Source: JBCDBL01 sp039183635
GTDB lineage: Bacteria; Pseudomonadota; Alphaproteobacteria; Caulobacterales; Parvularculaceae
NCBI GenBank assembly: GCA_039183635.1
Contig: JBCDBL010000061.1
Span: 1-25,223 of the forward strand
DNA: 25,223 nt
Direction of reading: 5' to 3'
Under the pieces are notes generated by a model, which did not search any database, was not told where the DNA came from, and saw nothing but the letters and a program-made list of their open reading frames with translations. The number at the start of each line of letters is the position of its first letter. Position 1 is the first letter of the stretch. Below are positions 1 to 5,723 of this stretch, piece after piece. Position numbers and translations under genes: made by a program.

Positions 1-118
1 GAGACTGAAGACGTTACGCGGTCTGACGCCGTTCGAATACGTCACGAAACGCTGGACCGAAGAGCCGGAACGATTCTACGATAATACAATCCATCACTTC
101 CCGGGACTAAACACCTAG
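1..118 (+). mobile_element. 3' end of an IS481-type transposase (partial, starts before the window)
   Basis: An open frame enters from the left edge and ends at a TAG at 116-118, giving 38 visible residues. They include LRGLTPFEY, RWTEEPERF and a final HHFPGLNT. This is the C-terminal signature I know from IS481-family (rve integrase core) transposases, which usually end in a close variant of 'LxGLTPxExI..RW..EPxRF...P.HxxxGLNT'. The DDE catalytic residues lie upstream, so I cannot tell whether the element is intact. No right-hand terminal inverted repeat can be assigned without the left end. The next gene, an entericidin, is on the other strand about 180 bases away. The family call rests on recognition of this tail only. 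Confidence 0.75.
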
Positions 119-245
119 GACGTTTGTCGCCTTCATATTGAACCGTACCGGACGCAAGACGGGTCTATCGGACACGCTGACGACGGACCTGCGCTCCATT
201 TCGTCTAAAATCCGAACTGGCGTAAACTGGAAGGTCAAATGCAAA
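119..245. other. Gap between transposase tail and entericidin terminator; nothing recognised
   Basis: I see no convincing gene here. Short open frames on both strands lack ribosome binding sites and recognisable motifs. The right terminal inverted repeat of the insertion sequence should lie in the first tens of bases after the transposase stop, but I cannot define it without the left end. Confidence 0.4.
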
Positions 246-266
246 CGGCCGCCCATAAGGCGGCCG
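246..266 (-). terminator. Hairpin downstream of the entericidin gene
   Basis: An 8-bp perfect GC stem (CGGCCGCC/GGCGGCCG) encloses a 5-nt loop, about 34 bases past the entericidin stop. On the minus strand it is followed by only a weak T-containing stretch (GTTTGCATTT). It is a plausible terminator for the entericidin transcript. Confidence 0.55.
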
Positions 267-299
267 AAAAACTTTTGGAAAATATCTCTGTATCTGCGG

Positions 300-443
300 C
301 TAATTGACAGCGCCTTCAATAGCCTCGCCAGTGTTTTCGATATCCCGGCCGATGCCTTTAATGGTCTCACATGCCGACAGGCCGACTAAAGCAACGATAG
401 AGGCTGCGGCGAGAACGAATGTGCGTTTAAGTGATGCGGTCAT
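300..443 (-). CDS. Entericidin A/B family small lipoprotein
   Basis: This 47-residue protein starts MTASLKRTFVLAAASIVALV, a typical lipoprotein signal: a basic n-region, a hydrophobic core and a lipobox LSAC with the cysteine near residue 24. The mature part (ETIKGIGRDIENTGEAIEGAVN) is the short amphipathic helix of the entericidin/EcnB family, known as a small outer-membrane-associated lipoprotein linked to stress and, in enterobacteria, to a toxin-antidote pair. An in-frame start further upstream (530) would put 29 non-conserved residues before the signal peptide. I chose the ATG at 441-443 because GGAG/GGGG lies just upstream and the signal then begins at the N-terminus. No partner gene is adjacent; rpsU lies 134 bases upstream on the same strand. 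The exact role here is unknown. Confidence 0.85.
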   Translation of the reverse strand: MTASLKRTFVLAAASIVALVGLSACETIKGIGRDIENTGEAIEGAVN

Positions 444-577
444 TGTAAATTTACCCCTATCTCCAGATCCGAATTCAAAAGCCTTTATGGCGCGGTTTGC
501 GTACTGCCCGCAATATTGAAATTGTGACAAATACTGGAATTACAGGCCGCCCATACGCTTTTGAGGGGATAGCGGCG

Positions 578-787
578 CTAAATCAAGCCTTCACGCTGCA
601 TGCGCTTGCGCATCAGTTTGCGCGCGCGACGGACGGCCTCAGCTTTCTGGCGGGCGCGTTTTTCAGAGGGCTTTTCATAAAATTTCCGGCGCTTCATTTC
701 CCGGAACGTACCTTCGCGCTGCATCTTCTTCTTCAGCGCGCGCAAGGCCTGGTCGACATTATTGTCGCGGACTACGATCTGAACGAT
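578..787 (-). CDS. rpsU: 30S ribosomal protein bS21, apparently starting on ATC
   Basis: The frame encodes bS21: VQIVVRDNNVDQALRALKKK near the N-terminus, then REMKRRKFYEKPSEKRARQKAE and an Arg/Lys-rich C-terminal helix ending MQREGLI. With ATC (785-787) as initiator it is 69 residues and aligns at its first residue with the usual alphaproteobacterial MVQVxVRDNNVDQAL start. Between an in-frame TGA (839-841) and this codon there is no ATG, GTG or TTG; the only other candidate is CTG at 791-793. A near-perfect Shine-Dalgarno GAGGAGG (796-802) lies 8 nt before ATC but only about 2 nt before CTG, which favours ATC. bS21 sits next to the anti-Shine-Dalgarno end of 16S rRNA and assists initiation. 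The gene is divergent from coq9, a common arrangement in this class. A base error turning ATG into ATC cannot be excluded. The identity is certain; the start is inferred. Confidence 0.93.
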   Translation of the reverse strand: MVQIVVRDNNVDQALRALKKKMQREGTFREMKRRKFYEKPSEKRARQKAEAVRRARKLMRKRMQREGLI

Positions 788-795
788 GGTCAGGG

Positions 796-802
796 CCTCC
801 TC
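796..802 (-). promoter_or_regulatory. Strong rpsU Shine-Dalgarno sequence
   Basis: The minus strand reads GAGGAGG here, 8 nt before the ATC codon. It overlaps a four-codon minicistron, ATG AGG AGG CCC TGA (804 to 790), whose stop lies two bases before ATC, so ribosomes could also reach ATC by re-initiation. Confidence 0.75.
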
Positions 803-805
803 ATC

Positions 806-830
806 AAAAAACGCCGGTCTCGCTCCGGCG
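806..830 (-). terminator. Intrinsic-terminator-like hairpin in the rpsU leader (possible attenuator)
   Basis: On the minus strand CGCCGG (830-825), a 7-nt loop and CCGGCG (817-812) form an all-GC stem followed at once by TTTTTT (811-806), then by the rpsU ribosome binding site. No minus-strand gene lies upstream before the divergent coq9, so the hairpin would act on the rpsU transcript itself. An upstream TCCGGCG (880-874) can pair with CGCCGGA (830-824), which would block the terminator. Confidence 0.6.
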
Positions 831-976
831 CAGGCTCGTCAGTCAATACGTAATTCACCCAACGCTTATTCAACGCCGGATTAAAGGCGCTGTCTAACAA
901 AACCGCGCGTTCATGTCCACTCGCTTTTTAACGGCCAAACGAATATGTTTTTTGAGGATGGAACTGGAGAAATGAC

Positions 977-1651
977 ATGAATAAGCCGCGCCCCGACGAT
1001 GGGTTTGAAGCTGTGCGGGAAAAAACTCTTGAGGCGGTTCTGAACGAAGCCGCCTTCGACGGTTGGTCGGATCAAACCCTCCAATCCGCAGCGAAATCTC
1101 TCAAGATCGATGCAGGGGCGATGGAACTTGCCTTCCCACGCGGCGTAAGGGATGCGCTGCGCTATTACGCTGAATGCCGCGACAACGACATGTTGGCGGC
1201 GATCTCTGCGACGGATTTTGCGGCGATGAAAGTGCGCGACAAGGTGCGATTCGCCATACGCGCGCGTATCGAGGTCATGGCGGGCGAGAAGGAGGCGGCC
1301 CGGCGTGCGGGCTTTTATCTTGCGCTGCCCCATGCCGCCGCGCTCGGCGCCGCTTTGACGGCGCGGACGGCGGACACCATATGGCGCGCCATGGGCGACA
1401 CGTCCTTAGATGTTAACTACTACAGCAAACGCCTCATACTTTCAGGTGTTTACGCCTCAACCCTTATAACTTGGTTTGGCGATGAAAGTCCCGCATGCGA
1501 GAGGACCTGGGCGTTCCTCGACGCGCGAATTGAAAATGTCATGGGGTTTGAAAAGGCCAAAGCGCGTGTGCGAAAAGCCAATATAAACCTTACCGCGCCG
1601 CTTGGCGCTTTGGCGCGGCTGCGATATCCGCATTTTGGGTTTGAAAAGTAG
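977..1651 (+). CDS. COQ9 family protein, ubiquinone biosynthesis accessory factor
   Basis: The 224-residue protein has the COQ9 layout: an N-terminal helical, TetR-like part (TLEAVLNEAAFDGWSDQTLQ, with AFPRGVRDALRYYAE at about residues 53-67) and the C-terminal COQ9 domain (ARRAGFYLALPHAA, TADTIWRAMGDTSLDVNYYSKR at about 135-156, then FLDARIENVMGFEKAKAR). In eukaryotes COQ9 binds isoprenoid lipids and presents ubiquinone precursors to the hydroxylase COQ7; the bacterial role is inferred from that. The ATG is preceded by CTGGAGAAATGAC, a reasonable ribosome binding site. It is divergent from rpsU and converges, two bases apart, on the small helix-turn-helix gene. ubiX, another ubiquinone gene, is about 4 kb away but not in the same operon. 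Confidence 0.88.
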   Translation: MNKPRPDDGFEAVREKTLEAVLNEAAFDGWSDQTLQSAAKSLKIDAGAMELAFPRGVRDALRYYAECRDNDMLAAISATDFAAMKVRDKVRFAIRARIEVMAGEKEAARRAGFYLALPHAAALGAALTARTADTIWRAMGDTSLDVNYYSKRLILSGVYASTLITWFGDESPACERTWAFLDARIENVMGFEKAKARVRKANINLTAPLGALARLRYPHFGFEK

Positions 1652-1653
1652 CG

Positions 1654-1842
1654 TTATTCCGCTGCGGCCACATTCGCCCTTTCGTTCAAAAACCGCATTA
1701 AATCCGGGCCGGTGATGCGCCATTCGCGGCCGAATTTGATCGCACGCAACTCTTTGGCGCGAATCCAGCTTCGCACCGTGCTTTCACGTACGCGCAGACG
1801 TTCAGCGGCCTCTCGCACGGTGATCAAGGGTTCGTTCAACAT
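1654..1842 (-). CDS. Excisionase-type helix-turn-helix protein
   Basis: This 62-residue protein is almost only a winged MerR/excisionase-like DNA-binding fold: LITVREAAERLRVRESTVRSW, then IRAKELRAIKFGREWRITGPDLMRFLNE. This matches the 'helix-turn-helix domain, excisionase family' pattern (tyrosine/threonine-hx-AA-xxL-x-V...T-V-xxWI...L-xA-x-K-x-G-x-x-WR-I). A longer frame reaches 1950, but the ATG at 1840-1842 gives the usual start just before the domain and has GGAGAGGA about 9-14 bases upstream. It is 73 bases downstream of purK on the same strand, so it may be co-transcribed with purEK. There is no integrase nearby, so it need not be phage-derived; solitary copies occur in many alphaproteobacterial chromosomes. 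Its target is unknown. Confidence 0.8.
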   Translation of the reverse strand: MLNEPLITVREAAERLRVRESTVRSWIRAKELRAIKFGREWRITGPDLMRFLNERANVAAAE

Positions 1843-1915
1843 AGCTCTTGGGTCCTCTCCACGTATCGACATACGCAAACTTATGTCGACGCATGACGAC
1901 GTGCGCCGACAAATG

Positions 1916-3034
1916 TCAATTCGTCTGAGTTTTTGAGCCGAGGGGCGCAAGGCGCGTGATATGCCCCATTTTTCGACCCGGCCGCGCCTCCGCCTTGCCG
2001 TAAAGATGCAGCGCGGCGTCGGGCTGCGCCGCCAGGTTCCGCCATTGGTCTGCTTGTGCGCCGATTAGATTTTCCATCTCCGCATCGGCGAAGCGGGAAG
2101 GGGCGCCCAACGGCCAGCCGCATACGGCGCGGATATGCTGCTGGAACTGACTGACGGCGCAGGCGTCAAGGGTCCAATGTCCTGTATTGTGTACGCGCGG
2201 CGCAAATTCGTTGACGATCAGTCCGCCTTCCTTCGCAACGAAAAACTCAATGGCGAGGACGCCGATATAATCGAGGGCCGCCAGGGTTTTTTGGGCGATG
2301 TCGCGGGCTGCTGATTCGGCGTCTTTAAGTCGCCCGCCAGGAACGATGGATTTTTGCAGTATGCCGTCTGCATGGATATTGCGCGGCATGTCGTAGACAG
2401 CGACGGCGCCGTCGCGGCCACGCGCTGCGATCACGGAGATTTCCATCTCGAAGTCGACGAAACCTTCAAGAATCGCGGGCGACGCGCCGACGGCCGCCCA
2501 GGCGGAAGCGGGCTCCGTCTCTTCGTCGAGCCGCGCCTGGCCCTTGCCGTCATAGCCGAAACGCCGGGTTTTCAGGATCGACGGCGTACCGATATCGCGT
2601 AATGCGGCGTTGAGATCCTCCAGGTTATCGACAAGACGCCAGGGGGCGGTCGCAGCGCCAAGGGATTGGAACAGCGTCTTCTCCGCCGCACGGTCTTGCG
2701 CCGCCTCCAGGGCCTTCGGGCCGGGAGCGACGATCGCGCCGAAGCGTTCCAAGGTTTTCAACGTTTTGACGGGTACGTTTTCAAACTCCAGCGTGACGAC
2801 GTCAACGCTTTCGGCGAAGCGCTTCAGCGCGACTTCGTCGTCATATGCTGCGAATATCGTGTCCGCCGCACAGTCTGCAGCCGGACTGTCCGTCTCCGGC
2901 GCATAAATAATTGTTTTTAAGCCAAGCTGCGCGGCGGCGCCGGCCAGCATGCGGCCGAGCTGTCCGCCGCCGAGAACGCCGACGGCGCCGCCGGGCGGGA
3001 CCAGCGGCGGCGATAGCGCGTCATCGTGCGGCAT
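1916..3034 (-). CDS. purK: N5-carboxyaminoimidazole ribonucleotide synthase
   Basis: PurK uses ATP and bicarbonate to carboxylate AIR to N5-CAIR, which PurE then rearranges in purine synthesis. The 372-residue protein has the ATP-grasp layout: N-terminal GVLGGGQLGRMLAGAA (about residues 17-32), the central TRRFGYDGKGQ loop, EGFVDFEMEISVIAARG, and the C-terminal active-site stretch VNEFAPRVHNTGHWTLDAC typical of PurK. The ATG at 3032-3034 overlaps the purE stop by one base (TAATG), so translation is probably coupled; an upstream in-frame start at 3088 lies inside purE and is unlikely. Length is normal for the family and no key motif is missing. Confidence 0.97.
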   Translation of the reverse strand: MPHDDALSPPLVPPGGAVGVLGGGQLGRMLAGAAAQLGLKTIIYAPETDSPAADCAADTIFAAYDDEVALKRFAESVDVVTLEFENVPVKTLKTLERFGAIVAPGPKALEAAQDRAAEKTLFQSLGAATAPWRLVDNLEDLNAALRDIGTPSILKTRRFGYDGKGQARLDEETEPASAWAAVGASPAILEGFVDFEMEISVIAARGRDGAVAVYDMPRNIHADGILQKSIVPGGRLKDAESAARDIAQKTLAALDYIGVLAIEFFVAKEGGLIVNEFAPRVHNTGHWTLDACAVSQFQQHIRAVCGWPLGAPSRFADAEMENLIGAQADQWRNLAAQPDAALHLYGKAEARPGRKMGHITRLAPLGSKTQTN

Positions 3035-3549
3035 TAGTCGTCGTCCCGGGGCGCATCTGCGATCGCGTCGGTTTGCGCCGCGCGCCATGCGTCAAGCCGC
3101 GCAGCGAGGTCCGTATCGAAAGCGGCGAGGCACGCTGCGGCGAGGAGGGCGGCGTTCACCGCTCCGACTTTGCCGATGGCGAGGGTTCCCACGGGCACGC
3201 CGGCCGGCATCTGGGCGATGGACAGAAGGCTGTCGATCCCGTTCAGAGCCTTGCTTTGGATTGGCACGCCGAACACCGGCAAACGCGTCATCGATGCGGT
3301 CATGCCTGGCAAATGGGCGGCGCCGCCGGCGCCGGCGATCACGGCCTTTAAGCCCCGCCCGGCGGCGGTTTCAGCGTACTCGTACAGCCGCTTCGGCGTT
3401 CTATGGGCTGAAACGATGCGGGTTTCATGGGGGACGGCAAGCGTTGTCAGCGTGTCTGCGGCGTGCTTCATGATCGGCCAGTCCGACTGGCTGCCCATGA
3501 TGACGCCTATAAGGGGGGAGGTTTGAGACAGGTCGGCGTCGCCGGCCAT
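3034..3549 (-). CDS. purE: 5-(carboxyamino)imidazole ribonucleotide mutase
   Basis: Class I PurE converts N5-CAIR to CAIR. The 171-residue protein contains the family hallmarks: GVIMGSQSDWPIMKHAA near the N-terminus, then RIVSAHRTPKRLYEYA, the glycine-rich AGAGGAAHLPGMTA, PVFGVPIQSKALNGIDSLLS and MPAGVPVGTLAIGKVGAVNAA. The frame stays open far upstream to 3813 but those residues are not PurE-like; I chose the ATG at 3547-3549 because GAGG lies nine bases before it and the domain begins at once. A candidate promoter lies 50 bases upstream. It forms the operon purE-purK, overlapping by one base, with a possible third member, the small helix-turn-helix gene. Confidence 0.97.
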   Translation of the reverse strand: MAGDADLSQTSPLIGVIMGSQSDWPIMKHAADTLTTLAVPHETRIVSAHRTPKRLYEYAETAAGRGLKAVIAGAGGAAHLPGMTASMTRLPVFGVPIQSKALNGIDSLLSIAQMPAGVPVGTLAIGKVGAVNAALLAAACLAAFDTDLAARLDAWRAAQTDAIADAPRDDD

Positions 3550-3599
3550 TGCGAGAGCCCTCTTTTGAACGGCGCATCCTATGCGCGAGAAAGCCGGGG

Positions 3600-3627
3600 A
3601 GTATACTGGCGGCGCGCGCGCGCGCAA
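3600..3627 (-). promoter_or_regulatory. Candidate purEK promoter with a (GC)7 tract in the spacer
   Basis: On the minus strand a near-consensus -10 box TATACT (3605-3600) follows a weak -35 TTGCGC (3627-3622) with a 16-nt spacer. Most of the spacer and half of the -35 box are an alternating GC run (3612-3625). Transcription would start near 3593, giving a leader of about 45 nt. Confidence 0.45.
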
Positions 3628-3786
3628 GATCGGATCGAGGGGGTCCTTTGGCCCGTCGTGCTGAAGCGCGGGAAGGGGGCTGTTTTTCAATATTTGCAGC
3701 GTTTCAACATGGTGCGTAAAACACCAATAACGGGAAAGCCCTTGGCGCGCGCACTGGTTTGCGCTTTTGTTCTCCTGCGCCGATAC
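3628..3786. other. Upstream region of purE; no gene recognised
   Basis: This stretch has open frames on both strands but no credible ribosome binding site or conserved motif. It separates the candidate purE promoter from a dispersed repeat. Confidence 0.4.
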
Positions 3787-3890
3787 TAAAGCGTTTCCAG
3801 AACGAGCGGACACCGGTTCGCAGTCTGAAAATGGGCGAAAACAAAGAATTAGAGCAACGTGACGATCCTGATCGAAGCGACGTTGGTCTA
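3787..3890 (+). repeat. Mosaic palindromic intergenic repeat, copy 1
   Basis: The unit opens TAAAGCGTTTCCAG, contains ACACCGGTTCGC and AAAACAAAGA, and ends in a 41-bp imperfect palindrome (3850-3890) with arms TAGAGCAACGT and ACGTTGGTCTA. The first part matches, in reverse, the right end of the copy after rcdA (12207-12217, GGAAACGCTTT). The middle matches the copy at 4774-4949 (AAAATG..AACAAAGA). It has the look of widespread alphaproteobacterial intergenic repeats. Confidence 0.7.
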
Positions 3891-4029
3891 AACAGAGGCG
3901 CGTAAAACTTTGGTTCCGCTGCGCAATTCAAGAGTAAGGGCGCTCTCGCCTTTTTAAAAAATTAACCGTGTTGCGGCGAGACTATACAACTCTAACGCGG
4001 CCTGCGCCGCGATTTGTTTCGGGGTAGCT
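3891..4029. other. Upstream region of the diguanylate cyclase gene
   Basis: An AT-rich stretch, TTTTTAAAAAATTAACCG, near 3953-3970 probably holds the promoter, but I cannot assign -35 and -10 boxes with confidence. No gene is visible. Confidence 0.35.
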
Positions 4030-4776
4030 ATGAAAGTCGGCGATTCAAAACCCACCGCTCCGGCGCGCCCCGCTGCGCGAGTCGGCGCGACGGCCGGCGT
4101 GAAAGCATATCAATCCGCCGGCGGCGCTGCGGCGGTGCGCGATATCGCCGACACGGCTTCCGTCATGGGACTGTCTGAAGCGGAGATGACCCCCAAAGTC
4201 CGGGAAGCCATCATGACGCTTATGGCGGAAGTGGACCGCCTGCGCCAGGAGCTTGAGACCACATCGAAACGCATCGTTGAGCTGGAGCAGCTTGCCGACC
4301 GCGACCCGTTGCTGCCGTTGTACAATCGTCGCGCTTTTGTCCGGGAACTGACCCGGGTTATGGCGCTTGTGGAGCGTTACAATGAGACGGCGAGCTTAAT
4401 TTATATTGATCTCAATGACTTTAAGGACGTGAACGACACCCACGGCCACGCCGCCGGCGATGCGGTGTTGGAGCATATCGGCGAACTTCTGGTGAAAAAC
4501 GTTCGTGGCTCCGACGCAGTGGGCCGTCTTGGCGGCGATGAATTCGGCGTCATTCTGGCCCACACCGGAGATGACGCCGCCGAGGCGAAAGCCCGGCAAC
4601 TCGCCGCCGTTATCGATGAAAGCGTCCTTGATTGGCGCGGACAGACCGTTTCTGTGGGCGCGGCCGTTGGCGCGCTTACTCTTCACAAGGGCCAGACGGT
4701 GGCGGACGCTCTCGACGCTGCCGACAGGGCGATGTACGAGCAAAAGCGTGCGCGTAAGGAAAACCCATCCGTATAG
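4030..4776 (+). CDS. Diguanylate cyclase with coiled-coil N-terminus and intact product-inhibition site
   Basis: The enzyme makes cyclic di-GMP from two GTP. Residues 1-40 are low-complexity (Ala, Pro, Gly); about 55-90 form a likely coiled coil (VREAIMTLMAEVDRLRQELE); the GGDEF domain follows, opening DRDPLLPLYNRRAF (about 90-103). The metal-binding segment is IYIDLNDFKDVND and the active loop GGDEF is at 168-172. An RxxD inhibitory site (RGSD, 159-162) lies exactly five residues before GGDEF, so product feedback is expected. There is no membrane segment, so it should be cytosolic and dimerise through the coiled coil. Similar short GGDEF proteins with the 'SVMGL/I...LTPKVR.AIMTLM.EVDRLRQEL' segment are common in this class. 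The ATG follows GGGGTAGCT. Its TAG stop forms the left end of a repeat. Confidence 0.93.
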   Translation: MKVGDSKPTAPARPAARVGATAGVKAYQSAGGAAAVRDIADTASVMGLSEAEMTPKVREAIMTLMAEVDRLRQELETTSKRIVELEQLADRDPLLPLYNRRAFVRELTRVMALVERYNETASLIYIDLNDFKDVNDTHGHAAGDAVLEHIGELLVKNVRGSDAVGRLGGDEFGVILAHTGDDAAEAKARQLAAVIDESVLDWRGQTVSVGAAVGALTLHKGQTVADALDAADRAMYEQKRARKENPSV

Positions 4777-4949
4777 AGTGCATTTTCAAAAGAAGGCGCC
4801 GTTCATTTCGGCTTGCTGTGATAAAATGCAACAAAACAAAGACCTGAAGCAATTCTGCGATACGGATTGAACGGAAATTGGTCGAGAGTCTTTGTGTTGA
4901 GCGCGTGAGACGACCTTCGTTGGATCCGCATCGCCTGCAACGCGCTCTA
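4774..4949. repeat. Mosaic palindromic repeat, copy 2, filling a convergent intergenic gap
   Basis: The ends are inverted: TAGAGTGC at 4774-4781 and GCGCTCTA at 4942-4949. Inside are AAAACAAAGA (as in the copy at 3787) and an imperfect palindrome at 4845-4885 with arms CAATT/AATTG around ATTGAACGGA. The right part, about 4885-4950, matches 9290-9357 (both contain TTGAGCGCGTGAGACG and CCTTCGT). The left end is the stop of the diguanylate cyclase gene and the right end is the stop of the YdcH gene. Confidence 0.75.
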
Positions 4950-5192
4950 AGCGATGATGTCGGGCGTTACGTCATCCTGCAGTTTTGTGATTTCATCTTT
5001 AATGGACAGCTTGCGCTTTTTCAGCCGCATCAGGGTCAGTTGATCGTAAGGCGCCGTTTCCTGTAGCGAGACGATCGCCGCATCGAGGTCTTGGTGTTCG
5101 TGCTTTAGCGCCTCAAGTTTCATGAGCCGCGCTTCGTCGTTCGCCGCACCGAACGGTTTTTCGATGCTTTCCGGCGGGGTGTCGTTCGACAT
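4947..5192 (-). CDS. YdcH family (DUF465) small helical protein, paralogue 1
   Basis: This 81-residue protein is a helical hairpin of the YdcH/DUF465 family: LMKLEALKHEHQDLDAAIVS, then YDQLTLMRLKKRKLSIKDEI. The central 'L..LKxxKLxIKDEI..L' segment is the family's diagnostic end. The function is not established; size and charge suggest a small cytosolic binding protein. It is the last gene of a same-strand group ubiX - TIGR02444 - ydcH, 27 bases after the TIGR02444 stop, with GGATGAGATA before its ATG. A second paralogue lies divergently upstream of ubiX at 6446-6625 (LKRRKLRIRDEIEEL against LKKRKLSIKDEITKL). Its TAG stop is part of a repeat end. Confidence 0.85.
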   Translation of the reverse strand: MSNDTPPESIEKPFGAANDEARLMKLEALKHEHQDLDAAIVSLQETAPYDQLTLMRLKKRKLSIKDEITKLQDDVTPDIIA

Positions 5193-5219
5193 TATCTCAT
5201 CCTTATCCCGGCCTGCTCG

Positions 5220-5723
5220 CTAGCCCGGATAGATGAGGTCAAGGGTCTTTTGCAAGTCTGATGTCGAAAAACCCGGTTTCTCCGTCACCCGGGCGAGGGC
5301 GGCGTATTCGGCAAGGTTACGCCGGGCTGCGGTTTTAGGCTCGAGTTCTCGAACAGGTTCTGCGTCTTCGGCGAGGGCCTCAAGGATGTTTTGTTGTATC
5401 CGCTCGGCTTCGAGCTCCATAGCCTTGACGTTTTCGCGCAAGGCGGCCGCCGCCTCGGGCTCTGCTTGACGCGGCGGCGTCTTCAAGGCCCGGCGCGCGG
5501 TGCGCAAAGGGCCGCTTACCTCCGCCGCCCATCTTTGCGATATGTCATAGGCTTTGCGGATCGACAGGCTCGGCAATATGACGCCGCAGTCTCCCGCCCA
5601 GGCGCACCACAAGATGAGGTTAACGTCGAGGGCGTAGTCATCCTGAAGCTGCTCCAATAGCGGCGCAAGCTCTGGTGTTTTATAGATCCGTACGGACCAG
5701 TTCCAGAAAGTTTCTGCGCTCAC
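5220..5723 (-). CDS. TIGR02444 family protein, function unknown
   Basis: The 167-residue protein begins SAETFWNWSVRIYKTPELAPLL, and has LQDDYALDVNLILWCAWAG at about residues 26-44, the signature of the TIGR02444 (DUF2390) family. The rest is helical and charged (ENVKAMELEAERIQQNILEAL). No biochemical function is known to me. The GTG start at 5721-5723 overlaps the ubiX stop by four bases (GTGA), so it is translated together with ubiX; this tight link suggests a shared role or only shared expression. YdcH follows 27 bases later. No signal peptide or membrane segment is visible. Confidence 0.85.
   Translation of the reverse strand: MSAETFWNWSVRIYKTPELAPLLEQLQDDYALDVNLILWCAWAGDCGVILPSLSIRKAYDISQRWAAEVSGPLRTARRALKTPPRQAEPEAAAALRENVKAMELEAERIQQNILEALAEDAEPVRELEPKTAARRNLAEYAALARVTEKPGFSTSDLQKTLDLIYPG

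Noticed and set aside
107..530. Overlapping open frames on both strands around the entericidin gene
   Set aside because: They lack ribosome binding sites and family motifs; only the lipoprotein frame has a signal peptide and lipobox.
790..804. Programmed frameshift at CCC TGA joining the ATG minicistron to rpsU
   Set aside because: The well-known shift at such sites is +1, which leads into a different frame; the rpsU frame would need -1, for which no slippery sequence is present.
1654..1842. The helix-turn-helix gene as evidence of an integrated element
   Set aside because: No integrase, attachment repeats or composition change surround it; it sits behind purEK in core DNA.
3953..3970. CtrA-binding site upstream of the diguanylate cyclase
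   Set aside because: Two TTAA elements are present but spaced by 4, not the 7 bases of a full CtrA box.
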